Source of the DNA: Pseudaminobacter sp040045035
GTDB lineage: Bacteria; Pseudomonadota; Alphaproteobacteria; Rhizobiales; Rhizobiaceae
Assembly: GCF_040045035.1 (NCBI RefSeq)
Contig: NZ_JBDZDS010000001.1
Coordinates: 186,001 to 250,000 of the forward strand
Length of the DNA stretch: 64,000 nucleotides
Direction of reading: 5' to 3'
How positions within the stretch are numbered: position 1 is the stretch's first letter; the number at the start of each line of letters is the position of its first letter. Both the position numbers and the translations under genes were made by a program. Of the stretch, positions 1 to 8,983 are shown in pieces. The notes under the pieces were generated by a model. The model was not told the origin of the DNA and made no database searches. It worked only from the letters and a program-made list of their open reading frames with translations.

Positions 1-1
1 T

Positions 2-1363
2 GAGGCAAAAATCACCAGTATAATATACTATTTGTTCAAAGCAGTGGGGATGAGGGCGAAATCCGACATGATCATCTCTCGCGTTCTGAGAGGTGGTGTC
101 AGAAGGCGCATTCAGAACATGAGGAATGTCTTCCGAAGGTTCAACCCGGTCCTTGTCGTCAGCGGCCAGGACTACCCGCTGTCCATCACCACCATTGCCG
201 CGAGAGTGGCGGGAAAACGCGGCATCAGCACCGCGATCGTCCCTTTCTCGATGACGCCGACCACCAAGGAGATCGCCGAGTCGTTCGCGGGGCTGCAACT
301 GAACGTCTTGCGGCCGAAGCAACTCAAACGCGTCGCTCGTCTTGTGGGGCTCCGGTGGGTCCATCGCTACCGCGGCCGCTATTATACGCGCCTTCCGGTT
401 CTGGATATCCTCATTTCAAACCGGAATGGGCTCACACCGCCGCAGCCCTGGACGCCCAATTCAGGTGCCGGCATCATTCTGGCGCCAAGCCAGCAGAGCG
501 TCGACTACTGCATGTCGGCGGGAATTCCGGCCAATCAGTTGCGGTTGACGGGCGCGATCTGGAACGATGAGCTGATCGAGAAAGCCGAAAGCCGGAGCAT
601 GAGGCGGGCGAATCTGGTCCGGGATATCATTCTCACGGAAAACTACTGGCGGCTCTCGACCGATCGCGATCATTCGCCCTTGTCGGAAGCTGACACGACA
701 CGCGCCGACAAGAAGCTGCTGATCTTCTCGTGGCCACCCAACCAGTGGCCACGAAAGGCCATGGGATTTGCCTCGTACGACGCATTCAGCATTGCATTGG
801 TGGAACTGCTCGGCACGCTTATGCATGCGGGGATCGCCAATGTCGCGATCAGCCTGCATCCCACGCTCGTGCATACGGAAGTCGGTGAGCTGATCAGCAA
901 ATCCGGGCTGCACGTCACTGACGTCAATCTGCTGGATGTCATCGACTGTGCCGACATCTACTGCGCGACCGTCTCGTCAACCTTGTTGTGGGGCCTCCAA
1001 CTCGGCATCCCCAGCATCAATTTCGACATCTATCGCTATCAGTATCGCGAGTTCAACCAGGCCGGGATGCTGGAAGCGTCGAGCATTAGCCAATTGAAGG
1101 AGCACATATTGGCGCTGATCGGCAAGACGACTGTCTACGAGGAAACGGCGGCGCGCATGGGCGCCGCACGAGACTATTGGACCATTCGCGACGGCAAGAG
1201 CCGCCAGCGGATACTGGCCGAGTTGAAGGCGCTGATGGGGCCGCCGAAAATCTCGGGCCGGAAGATCATTGAGTACGCTGCTTCAGCCACAACGGAGTTG
1301 CCGACAACGGCTCGCCGCGAAGTCAGTCGCGCGGTGCGGCAGAACTCTCCCAGCCAGGGCTGA
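2..1363 (+). CDS. Putative surface-polysaccharide glycosyltransferase, 5' end cut by window
   Basis: The reading frame is open to the window edge, so the gene probably starts upstream; the first internal start codon is TTG at 32. The visible part (about 450 residues) has no signal peptide. Its C-terminal half resembles the nucleotide-sugar-binding half of GT-B type proteins such as CDP-glycerol transferases: a strand ending in SLHPTL, then a segment ADIYCATVSSTLLWG followed by LGIPSINFD. That resemblance is by eye, and no family is firmly recognised. It lies next to a GT2 gene and the nonulosonate genes, so a role in building or attaching a surface glycan is inferred. Its 3' end overlaps the convergent GT2 gene by 41 bases. 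Confidence 0.55.
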   Translation, partial: EAKITSIIYYLFKAVGMRAKSDMIISRVLRGGVRRRIQNMRNVFRRFNPVLVVSGQDYPLSITTIAARVAGKRGISTAIVPFSMTPTTKEIAESFAGLQLNVLRPKQLKRVARLVGLRWVHRYRGRYYTRLPVLDILISNRNGLTPPQPWTPNSGAGIILAPSQQSVDYCMSAGIPANQLRLTGAIWNDELIEKAESRSMRRANLVRDIILTENYWRLSTDRDHSPLSEADTTRADKKLLIFSWPPNQWPRKAMGFASYDAFSIALVELLGTLMHAGIANVAISLHPTLVHTEVGELISKSGLHVTDVNLLDVIDCADIYCATVSSTLLWGLQLGIPSINFDIYRYQYREFNQAGMLEASSISQLKEHILALIGKTTVYEETAARMGAARDYWTIRDGKSRQRILAELKALMGPPKISGRKIIEYAASATTELPTTARREVSRAVRQNSPSQG

Positions 1364-2213
1364 GATGCAGCGAGAGGCGCGGCCTTAGCAGCAAGGAGTA
1401 CGCCAGCCGGCTCACGGCGGCGGCGAGATTGCCGTTCCGGAAGAGCGCCGCGGCAAGCTCCAGCTCCAGATAGGCTTTCAGGCGTCGTCCTACCGCTGCC
1501 GGGAGAGCCGTGTCTTCCCACAGGCGGATGATCTGCGAGGCGGCCTCGGCGACCACTGCCATCGACGGCGGTGTACCGCAGGAAATCGCCGCCGCGACAG
1601 TGGGGTCGACTATAAGTTCCGCTCCGGCAAGCCCCGCCCTGAGAAACCAGTCCAGGTCCTCCAGGCGGCCGAGAGATTCCGTCTGCAAGCCGACCCGGTC
1701 GAGAAACCGTTGGCGCTTCACCAGCACGCAGGAACCGGGGCAAAACCAGCAGCCGCTGGCAAAATCGCTCGCCCTTTGCGCCGCGCGCGGTGCGCGCATG
1801 CGAACCGGCTTGCCGCTCTCGTGGAGGTCCATGAACGCCGATCCGTAGATTGTCAGGCGGTCGGGGTGGTGCCTTTCGTGTTCTTGCGCAAAGCGCAGGC
1901 GCTTGAGCAGCGTGTCGGGCAGCATGGCGTCATCGGAGTCAAGGAAAGTAAGCCAGGTGCCAGAGGCGTACGCCATGCCGGTATTGCGCGCGGCCGCCGC
2001 GCCCCGATTGATTTCGTGCCGGATGAGCTGGACGGATGGGGCTGCAATCTCTGGCGAAAGTGCGAACGGCTCGAGCGAGCAGTCGTCGACGACGATGATC
2101 TCGAGAGAGCTGACATTCTGTTCAAGAACCGACCGAATGGCTCTCTCGGCAAGGCGTTGCCGCTGGAAGATTGGAATTACCACCGACAACAACGCCGCTT
2201 CGCCAGCGCTCAT
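1323..2213 (-). CDS. Glycosyltransferase family 2
   Basis: 296 residues with a GT-A fold start typical of GT2 enzymes: LLSVVIPIFQRQRLAERAI near residue 8, a VVDDCS nucleotide-binding segment near residue 41, NRGAAAARNTGMAYASG, and the DxD-type metal motif in TFLDSDDAML. No membrane segments are seen, so it should be a cytosolic or peripheral enzyme that adds a sugar from a nucleotide donor to a glycan or lipid acceptor. AGGA sits about seven bases before the ATG at 2213. It is divergent from neuB and converges on the upstream transferase gene. Donor and acceptor cannot be read from sequence. Confidence 0.88.
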   Translation of the reverse strand: MSAGEAALLSVVIPIFQRQRLAERAIRSVLEQNVSSLEIIVVDDCSLEPFALSPEIAAPSVQLIRHEINRGAAAARNTGMAYASGTWLTFLDSDDAMLPDTLLKRLRFAQEHERHHPDRLTIYGSAFMDLHESGKPVRMRAPRAAQRASDFASGCWFCPGSCVLVKRQRFLDRVGLQTESLGRLEDLDWFLRAGLAGAELIVDPTVAAAISCGTPPSMAVVAEAASQIIRLWEDTALPAAVGRRLKAYLELELAAALFRNGNLAAAVSRLAYSLLLRPRLSLHLSPGWESSAAPRD

Positions 2214-2425
2214 CGCATCCTGCCCTTTTGTTTGCTCCTGTGCCGAATGAAAACAATTTTCGGCGGTTTAGCTGTCATCGACTGTCGTTATCAGAAATAC
2301 CTTAGCATCTTGAAAGAAGTTAAGAATCAAGATTAAATTTCGATAAATACGCGCGCGTCGTCAAACTGAGTACATTGGCAGGATAACTCAAGGTATTCGA
2401 CGTGATCCGAAAGGAGCCATCGACG
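2214..2425. promoter_or_regulatory. Divergent intergenic region between GT2 and neuB
   Basis: About 210 bases separate two divergent genes, and the stretch is clearly more AT-rich than its neighbours, particularly around 2240-2345. It must hold promoters in both directions. No single -35/-10 pair or operator stands out well enough to mark. The neuB ribosome-binding site AAGGAG lies at 2411-2416. Confidence 0.45.
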
Positions 2426-3454
2426 GTGAGGACATTCGTTGTTGCCGAGATAGGCGTCAACCACGGTGGAAATCTCGATCTAGCTCTCCGTCTGGTGGAA
2501 GCGGCGGCAAAAGCGGGCGCGCACGCGGCCAAGTTCCAGACTTTTAATGCCGACGCTTTGGCCACCCGAAACACGGCTACCGTGACTTACCAGAAGACCT
2601 CCGGCGCAGAAGACCAACACTCCATGTTGCGGCAATTGGAACTGAGCGAGGCGGAGCATCGCGCGCTGGCCAAGCACTGCGCCGAACTTGGCCTTGAGTT
2701 CATGTCAACCGCCTTCGACAGCCGTTCGCTCGATATGCTGTGCGACATCGGCATAGGGCGCATGAAGGTGCCGTCGGGCGAGGTGACGAATATTCCGTAC
2801 CTCCGGGACTGCGCACGCCGCGGCCTGCCGATCCTCCTGTCGACGGGTATGGCGGATCTGGCCGAAGTGCGCCGCGCGGTCGAGGTGCTGCGCGACGCCA
2901 TGCCGAGAGCGGTGCAGGCGGACGCTGATGCGCCGCCTCTGACGGTCCTGCACTGCACCAGCGCCTATCCCGCCGAATTCGCCGACGCCAACCTGCGTGC
3001 CATGCAGACCATGGCGCGCGAATTCGACATACCGGTCGGCTATTCCGACCACACGCCGGGCATCTTCGTGCCGCCTGTCGCCGTGGCGATGGGAGCAACC
3101 GTGATCGAAAAGCACCTGACGCTGGACCGGACGATGAGAGGCCCCGACCACGCGGCCTCGATCGAACCGCACGAATTCGAGGCAATGGTGCGGGCGATAG
3201 GGGATGTCGAGCTGCTTCTCGGCGATGGCGTGAAGAAGCCGCGCGCGGCCGAACAGGAGGCCCGCGCGCTGGTGCGCCGAGGGTTGAAGGCGGCACGGGA
3301 CCTGCCCGCTGGAACGCGTCTCACGGAGGCGGACATCGTGTTGCTGCGCCCGGCGACCGGGCTTGCGCCAGAGCTTCTCTCCAGCGTTCCCGGCCGCAGG
3401 CTGAACAGGCCGCTGGCGGCCGGCGACCCGATCGAGCAATCGGCTATCGAATGA
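2426..3454 (+). CDS. neuB: N-acetylneuraminate/legionaminate synthase (NeuB family)
   Basis: Condenses phosphoenolpyruvate with a 2-acetamido hexose (ManNAc or its 6-deoxy-4-acetamido analogue) to a nine-carbon nonulosonic acid in the cytosol. The 342-residue protein begins TFVVAEIGVNHGG and shows the NeuB barrel, with two metal-ligand histidines in YSDHTPG (His209) and IEKHLTLDR (His230), then a C-terminal SAF (antifreeze-like) domain at about 283-338. I place the start at GTG 2426 because AAGGAG lies nine bases upstream and the family motif starts immediately; an in-frame GTG at 2402 has no such site. With PtmE-, LegC- and NeuC-like genes nearby, the product is more likely legionaminic acid than sialic acid, but substrate cannot be fixed by eye. 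Confidence 0.93.
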   Translation: MRTFVVAEIGVNHGGNLDLALRLVEAAAKAGAHAAKFQTFNADALATRNTATVTYQKTSGAEDQHSMLRQLELSEAEHRALAKHCAELGLEFMSTAFDSRSLDMLCDIGIGRMKVPSGEVTNIPYLRDCARRGLPILLSTGMADLAEVRRAVEVLRDAMPRAVQADADAPPLTVLHCTSAYPAEFADANLRAMQTMAREFDIPVGYSDHTPGIFVPPVAVAMGATVIEKHLTLDRTMRGPDHAASIEPHEFEAMVRAIGDVELLLGDGVKKPRAAEQEARALVRRGLKAARDLPAGTRLTEADIVLLRPATGLAPELLSSVPGRRLNRPLAAGDPIEQSAIE

Positions 3455-3516
3455 CGCCAGCAGTCGGGGAGGCGATTTGATGGACAACCTAGGAACCGAG
3501 TTGAAAGGTTGGCGCG

Positions 3517-4890
3517 ATGAAATATCCTGATCCGCGTAACGACAGGAACGACTTGTCGCGCTATGCGCCCGACGCCTGGCCGTTGCAGACCAAATACGGC
3601 CTACCTGGCACCGTCGTCTTCTGCCGCAACTGCGTCATCTCCAACCAGCGGCCGAACTCTGCAATTGAGTACAAACACACGACGGAGAGTAGGAAGACCG
3701 TCATCGCCTTCAATGAGCATGGCGTGTGCGATGCCTGCCGCAATGCCCAGCGCAAGCATGCGGTGGTCGATTGGGAGCGGCGCCGGCGTGAACTGGAGGC
3801 GCTGTGCAACAGGTTCCGCTCGCGGAACGGTTCGTACGACTGTCTTGTGCCCGGTTCCGGTGGGAAGGACAGCTTCTATCAGTCGTGGATGCTGAAATAC
3901 GAGTTCGGCATGAACCCGCTTACCTGCACTTGGGCGCCGCACATCTACACCGACTGGGGCCGGCGCAACTTCGACCGGTGGATCCATTCGGGCATGGACA
4001 ACTATCTGCTGACCCCGAATGGCCGCGTGAAACGGCTGTTGACGCGGCTGGCCGTCGAAAACCTCTTCCACCCGTTTCAGCCCTTCATAATCGGTCAGAA
4101 AGGCTTTGCACCGGCATTCGCGGTCAGGATGGGCATTCCGCTGATCTTCTACGGAGAGAACGAGGCCGAATACGGCAACCCTATTGCCGACAATGAGGGC
4201 GCCAGGCGCGACTATGATTACTTCGCGCAGGCCGGCGATGAGGAAGTCTATCTGGGCGGCGTCTCGGTCCATGATCTGGTCGAGCATTTCGGCGTGCGGC
4301 GCGCCGACCTTGCCGCCTACATGCCTTCGGACCCGCGCGTGCTGGAGGAAAATGGCATCGAGGTCCACTATCTCGGCTACTATCTCAAATGGCACCCGCA
4401 AGCGGTGTACCGCTTTGCGGTGGAGCATGGTGGCTTCGAGGCGTCGCCCGAGCGGACGGCTGGGACCTATTCGACATACAATTCGATCGACGACCGCATC
4501 GACGATCTGCACTACTACACGACCCACATCAAGTTCGGCATCGGCCGCGCCAGCTACGACGCGGCCCAGGAGATCCGCTCCGGCGATATCGGGCGCGAGG
4601 AAGGCGTGGCGCTGGTGAAGCGCTATGACGGTGAGTTTCCGGAGCGCTTCGCGGAGGAACTGTTCGCCTATCTCAGCCTGCCGGCGGACATATTTCCGGA
4701 AGCCGCAAGGCAATTCGAGGCGCCGACTATCGACCGCGCCTATTTCGACGCGCTGGCGAACCGTTTCAGGTCCCCGCATCTGTGGGCCCACGACAATGGC
4801 GAATGGCGCCTGCGCCATGCCGTCTTTCAGGAAAAACATGGGCATCACCCGTCCGAGGCCACGCGAAGCGATGAATATGTCAATCCGTGA
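3517..4890 (+). CDS. N-acetyl sugar amidotransferase (WbpG/PseA family)
   Basis: 457 residues of an ATP-pyrophosphatase enzyme. The PP-loop SGGKDS is at residues 114-119, and two CxxC pairs (CRNC at 36-39, CDAC at 71-74) precede it, as in the TIGR03573 amidotransferases. Relatives WbpG/WbuX make acetamidino sugars in O-antigens, and PseA/PtmG-type enzymes place acetimidoyl groups on pseudaminic or legionaminic acid. They usually draw ammonia from HisH/HisF-like partners; none is visible beside this gene. It follows neuB after 62 bases with GAAAGG before the ATG, so the two are probably co-transcribed. Inferred role: amidination of the nonulosonate or of a co-polymer sugar. Confidence 0.88.
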   Translation: MKYPDPRNDRNDLSRYAPDAWPLQTKYGLPGTVVFCRNCVISNQRPNSAIEYKHTTESRKTVIAFNEHGVCDACRNAQRKHAVVDWERRRRELEALCNRFRSRNGSYDCLVPGSGGKDSFYQSWMLKYEFGMNPLTCTWAPHIYTDWGRRNFDRWIHSGMDNYLLTPNGRVKRLLTRLAVENLFHPFQPFIIGQKGFAPAFAVRMGIPLIFYGENEAEYGNPIADNEGARRDYDYFAQAGDEEVYLGGVSVHDLVEHFGVRRADLAAYMPSDPRVLEENGIEVHYLGYYLKWHPQAVYRFAVEHGGFEASPERTAGTYSTYNSIDDRIDDLHYYTTHIKFGIGRASYDAAQEIRSGDIGREEGVALVKRYDGEFPERFAEELFAYLSLPADIFPEAARQFEAPTIDRAYFDALANRFRSPHLWAHDNGEWRLRHAVFQEKHGHHPSEATRSDEYVNP

Positions 4891-5103
4891 TTGGCTGCCC
4901 TGAACCGTTATCCCGACGACCACTCGGTGGCGGCGGCCCGCATAGGCTGCTTCGGATCTGGCGGACATGCCGCCGTGTTGTTGGATGTGCTGCAACTCAT
5001 GGGCGCAGGCACTCCGCTGGTGGGTGCCGGCTCGACCCTGATTTGCGATTGCCCTCCGGATACTGCCCGTCTATGGCTCGCCGAGGCTAGGCGCAGACCG
5101 CCT
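4891..5103 (+). pseudogene. NeuD/LegH-like sugar N-acetyltransferase remnant (N-terminus only)
   Basis: Directly after the amidotransferase stop, a frame starting at TTG 4891 (or GTG 4927) reads IGCFGSGGHAAVLLDVLQLM, the hallmark nucleotide-binding start of NeuD/PglD/LegH acyltransferases (consensus GAGGHxxVVxDxL). The similarity fades after about 55 residues, and the hexapeptide-repeat catalytic part is missing: the frame runs into the antisense end of the next gene at 5104. A frameshift alone cannot explain this, since about 150 residues have no room. I read it as a gene truncated by rearrangement. An intact member would N-acetylate the 4-amino sugar between LegC and LegG steps. Weak point: the match covers only a short stretch. 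Confidence 0.6.
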
Positions 5104-6327
5104 TCAGAGCCGCTGATCGAGATTTGCTGCCGAGTCACGATGGGTGCTCAGGAACACCGGCTCGACCAGCGCGATGATTTCCTTCAGCCGTTCCTTGCTC
5201 GGTGGACGGTCACCTGCGACCGCTTGCTCGGCTTCCGCAAGCGCCTGGTCGATGAGGTGGCGCGGGGCTGGCGCGTATTCCACCGCCTTCAGGTTGGGCA
5301 GGCCGATCTCGAAGTCCTGTTCATGGGCGGTCATAAATTCCTCGAACGGCTTTTCGCCAGAGGTGTCGAGCGGCGTGAGCAGCAAGGGCCAGCGGTTGCA
5401 CTGGCGCTCGGCCGTCACATTCGCACAGGCCGCTCGCTCGTCGCTGTAGTGTGCCGGCTCAAAGCCGTGGTAACGTAGAAATCTTTCGGCGATGTGCTGG
5501 AGCTGGACGAGATGTTTTGCCGGGTCGAGCTTCGGGATGACGATCGCCCGGTCGGGGCCGACCGTTGCGGCTATGGCGCAGAGCGCGCCTGACTCGACCA
5601 GCGAAACGAAATAGCGGCGCGTGTCGCGCGGAGCCGCGAGCGGCTCGTCGCGCGCCAGCCTGTTCTGGAAACCTTGGAGCAGCGACCCATTGGAGAACGC
5701 CACATTGGCGAACCGCGCCGAGGTCTTGATGCCCTTCAGGCGCGCTGCGACGCTGGAGTTGAATAGGGCGTGCTCCATCACCCGCTTGGTAGCCCCCATC
5801 ATGGAGGACGGATTGGCAGCCTTGTCCGTGGAAACGGTGAAGAAGCGGCCTTGGAAGCCGCTGTCGGCCAGCCACCCCATGAAGCGGACCTGCTTGACGA
5901 GGTTCGTGTCGAACATCTGCAAGGTCGAGAACGGGTCTTTCTCAGAGCGCACATGCTTGAGCGCGGCGAAATTCAGGACGACGTCGTAGGGTGTCTGGCT
6001 GCCCACCAGATGCCGCATGGCGCCCGAGCCATAGTCCAGGGGAAGTGCTTGGAAGTCGCGCGCCGACCGGGCCTGCGGCTGCGAGCGAAGCTGGCGCACA
6101 AGTTCGGCGAGCGCATTCTCGTTGTGATCGACCACGTGCAGGGCATATGGCTCATGCTCGGCGATACGCTTGATCGTGCTGGAGCCTATAGAGCCCGCGC
6201 CGCCGACGATTAGTATTCTCTTGCCGCGAAAGGCATCGGCAAGCGCCCCTTGCACATGCTGTATGTCCCGGTCGAACAGGCAGCCCTCGCGGCCGGTGGC
6301 GATGTGATGTTTCGATTGAGCGGTCAT
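5104..6327 (-). CDS. CapD/FlaA1-like nucleotide-sugar 4,6-dehydratase
   Basis: 407-residue soluble short-chain dehydrogenase-type enzyme. Rossmann motif GGAGSIG is at 42-48, LNFAALKHV at about 118-126, STDKA at 166-170, and the catalytic-lysine segment SMMGATKR at 175-182, where Met replaces the usual active-site Tyr as in FlaA1/PglF-type dehydratases. It lacks the membrane domain of WbpM/PglF. In this context it fits LegB, which makes the 4-keto-6-deoxy sugar that the DegT aminotransferase then aminates. An epimerase or oxidoreductase role cannot be excluded. It is transcribed against the amidotransferase genes and its stop abuts the truncated acetyltransferase. No strong ribosome site is seen before ATG 6327. 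Confidence 0.82.
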   Translation of the reverse strand: MTAQSKHHIATGREGCLFDRDIQHVQGALADAFRGKRILIVGGAGSIGSSTIKRIAEHEPYALHVVDHNENALAELVRQLRSQPQARSARDFQALPLDYGSGAMRHLVGSQTPYDVVLNFAALKHVRSEKDPFSTLQMFDTNLVKQVRFMGWLADSGFQGRFFTVSTDKAANPSSMMGATKRVMEHALFNSSVAARLKGIKTSARFANVAFSNGSLLQGFQNRLARDEPLAAPRDTRRYFVSLVESGALCAIAATVGPDRAIVIPKLDPAKHLVQLQHIAERFLRYHGFEPAHYSDERAACANVTAERQCNRWPLLLTPLDTSGEKPFEEFMTAHEQDFEIGLPNLKAVEYAPAPRHLIDQALAEAEQAVAGDRPPSKERLKEIIALVEPVFLSTHRDSAANLDQRL

Positions 6328-6571
6328 GAGCGGTACCGAAAGCAGGAAAACAAACGAGAGTTTAGCAGGCTTCGATCGGTTGTCCGGCGTTTTGCCGGTC
6401 CGGCGCTACTGCCATTCCTCATTGATGTGATAACGTGGAAATTGCTAGTAATATTCGATAAACTAAATAGTTGCAAAATCAGCAATTGTCGAGCACGTTG
6501 TGCCGTACCCTGAACGAGACATAAGCATATTTTGAATTTTCAGTGCCTAGCTGAAGCAAAGAATTGGCTTT
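6328..6571. promoter_or_regulatory. AT-rich divergent promoter region
   Basis: 244 bases between the divergent dehydratase and nucleotidyltransferase genes. The stretch 6420-6560 is conspicuously AT-rich for this genome (runs such as tgctagtaatattcgataaac). Both genes must start here, but I cannot assign individual promoter elements. Confidence 0.45.
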
Positions 6572-7636
6572 ATGTTTTGCGAAACGCTTGAAGAGATCTG
6601 TCTCAGGCCTGACCAAACGATTTCCGACGCGATAGCGTGCATCGACGCTAGCGGTGGAGAAATCGCGCTGGTGACAGACGAGGCGGGCGGTCTCATCGGA
6701 ACAATCACCGACGGCGATATCAGGCGCGCAATACTGCGTGGTTGCACGCTGGAGTCACTCGCCCGCGAGATAATGAACAGTCATCCGCGCTTCGTTACCA
6801 AGGGGACGCGGGTGGCGGAGATCGCGACACTTATGAGGCGAGAGTATGTGGGCCAAATGCCGATCCTCGACTCTCGCGGTGTGGTCGTCGATCTGGTGCT
6901 CGCCGGCGAAATCTTTAGCCCGGACCCCGGCAAGCATCCGGTGGTGATCATGGCCGGCGGTCTTGGAACCCGTCTGCGGCCCATAACGGAGTCCATTCCG
7001 AAGCCGATGGTGCTGATTGGCGGACGACCTATTCTCGAGCTTATCATCGAGCAATTCGCCAACCAGGGATTCCGCTGCATCACATTGTGCGTCAATCACC
7101 TGGCCGAGGTGATCGAAGGCCATTTCGGCGACGGCAAGGCCTTTGGCGTCGAAATCGAATATGTGAGAGAGGCCAAGCGCATGGGCACTGCCGGGGCGCT
7201 GTCGCTGGTTTCACCCGCTCCCTCCAAGCCGGTGATCGTCATGAACGGCGATATCCTGACGGCGCTCAATTTCAGCCAGCTTCTGGCGTTCCACTACGAC
7301 AACGGCGCCCTTGCGACCATGGGCGTAAACCACTTCCAGTACCAGATTCCCTACGGCGTCGTTGACATCAAGGATCACCAGATACACGGCTTCGTCGAGA
7401 AGCCAGTCTATGATTTCTTCGTCAATGCCGGTCTTTACGTGGTCAGCCCGCAGGTTCTCGACAGCGTTCCCGAGGACGAGTTCTTCGACATGCCGTCCTT
7501 GTTCGATCAACTCGAGCCGAGCCAGAAGATGGCGTTTCCGATCCATGAATACTGGTTGGACATCGGCAAGCACGACGATCTAGACCGCGCGTCGCGGGAG
7601 TATGAAACCTTTTTCGGAGCGCGGTCGAACCGCTGA
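6572..7636 (+). CDS. ptmE: CBS-domain nucleotidyltransferase, PtmE-like
   Basis: 354 residues. A pair of CBS domains covers about 10-115, followed by an NTP-transferase domain opening with the signature GGLGTRLRP at 129-137 and a KP motif (SIPKPM at 141-146). This architecture is that of Campylobacter PtmE, which makes GDP-glucosamine from glucosamine-1-phosphate to open the GDP-linked legionaminic acid route. Similar fusions exist in heptose and other pathways, so donor specificity is inferred. The gene is monocistronic, divergent from the dehydratase, and ends at a hairpin that also faces the DUF2793 pseudogene. Confidence 0.85.
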   Translation: MFCETLEEICLRPDQTISDAIACIDASGGEIALVTDEAGGLIGTITDGDIRRAILRGCTLESLAREIMNSHPRFVTKGTRVAEIATLMRREYVGQMPILDSRGVVVDLVLAGEIFSPDPGKHPVVIMAGGLGTRLRPITESIPKPMVLIGGRPILELIIEQFANQGFRCITLCVNHLAEVIEGHFGDGKAFGVEIEYVREAKRMGTAGALSLVSPAPSKPVIVMNGDILTALNFSQLLAFHYDNGALATMGVNHFQYQIPYGVVDIKDHQIHGFVEKPVYDFFVNAGLYVVSPQVLDSVPEDEFFDMPSLFDQLEPSQKMAFPIHEYWLDIGKHDDLDRASREYETFFGARSNR

Positions 7637-7663
7637 TGTTTGCCAACGCTGGGCGAGGCAAGT

Positions 7664-7691
7664 CCCAAAGGTCTGCATGCAAACCTTTGGG
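7664..7691. terminator. Bidirectional terminator-like hairpin
   Basis: A perfect nine-base inverted repeat, CCCAAAGGT at 7664-7672 and ACCTTTGGG at 7683-7691, surrounds a ten-base loop. It lies between the convergent ptmE-like gene and the DUF2793 pseudogene. No long T run follows on either side, so termination is likely but not certain. Confidence 0.6.
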
Positions 7692-7717
7692 CTTGATGCC
7701 GTTCGCCCACCAAGGTG

Positions 7718-8897
7718 TTAGACGGAGATGATGGCGCGATCGGAAACGCGGCGCCACTGGCTCCCGTCCGAGAAGGCCAGCGTGGAACCGCCTTTTTCGT
7801 TCGATACGTAGACGATCGAGCCGGCTCCGCAGCTAGCCGCGGAAGGCGCATTGGCGACCGTGTAGTTGCCGACCGTGCCGCCCCGTTCACATGCAGGGGC
7901 GCGGTGGGGGCAGTCTCCAGGATGCCCACATAGCCGTTGGTGTGGACATTGATGCGGATACTGCTGCCCTGGCGAAAGATGATCGGATAGTTGCCGCCAT
8001 ACGCATAAAAAGCCATCCCCCGGAGTAGTGCGAGAGGAAGGTGAAGGTCGAGTTAGTGGCAGAGCCAAGGCCGCACCAGACCTTTTCTTCGCCGTTCCCG
8101 TCCACCCAGTTCACGAAGCCCAGATGTGCGTTGCCCACACCCGTGGTATCGCGCAGCGTGAAAGTCGGAGCCGGGGCGGCCAAGGTTACCATGCTTGGTG
8201 TGGTCACGTCCTCGCCAACGATCAGCGCCGTCGTCGCCCGTACGGCTCCGCTGGCAGGGTCGAATGCCGCCGCGGTTTTCCAGGCGTCGCCGTCGTTGCT
8301 GACCTTGACCTCCAGTCCGTTGTTGCCGGTCAGCCCGATCTCGGCGCGGCCGCTCCAATTTTCCTGGAATACGACGGAGGCCGTGGCGTCCGGGTGAGCC
8401 TTGTTGACGATGGCGCGCATGTCGCCGCTGCCGGGGGCGACCGCATCATGCGAAAAGATCACCGAATCCGATGCGACCGAAAACCGGACGAGGGTATCGA
8501 CCGGCGCATTGATGCCCAGCCTTTCGACGGTTTCGGGCGCGCGCGACGGTAGCTGCTCCCAGTCTCGCCCATCGTGAAAGACGAAGGCCTGCTCGTCCTC
8601 CACATAGGCTACCATGCCGGCAAAGGGGGGCAGAAACTCCCATTCGGTGCTCTGCCATGTGGCCAGGGCGCCGTCTTGCCCGAACCACGCGCCGGTCGCA
8701 CCGCTGGCGACGATGTGGCAATCACCGGGTTCGGGTGCGGCGGGGGGCTCGGAACGGCTATGATCTTTGGCCACCGGGTGGCACAACGTGTCGAGGCGTT
8801 CCAGAGCCTCGTTGTGGGTCACGTGCTTCTGCGCCTGCGAGGGCATGATGAAGGGAAGCTTCAGGCGGACGGTCGAGTTCGGGTCGGGCGGTGTCAT
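7718..8897 (-). pseudogene. DUF2793 protein with two frame breaks
   Basis: From ATG 8897 the frame shows the DUF2793 signature (LPFIMPSQAQKHVTHNEAL), typical of proteins from prophages and gene transfer agents. Recognisable sequence then continues in two further frames. After SHYSGG it resumes as MAFYAYGGNYPIIFRQGS (frame of 8016). After PLHVNG it resumes as GTVGNYTVANAPSA, ending SDRAIISV at stop 7718-7720. Each break needs one added base and falls in a G run on the coding strand: G5 at 8017-8021 and G4 at 7881-7884. The restored protein would be about 390 residues. Either the gene is inactive or both breaks are homopolymer sequencing errors. It is divergent from neuC. Confidence 0.8.
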
Positions 8898-8983
8898 CGA
8901 AGGCTCCGATGTTGATCAGTCGCGATTGTTGCACCGTCGCGAAAGACGGGGATAAAAATGGCGGGTTGTTGGAGGAAATTTTC

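Noticed and set aside
3601..4995. 464-residue open frame on the minus strand
   Set aside because: Antisense shadow of the sugar amidotransferase; no family sequence, while the plus strand has clear motifs.
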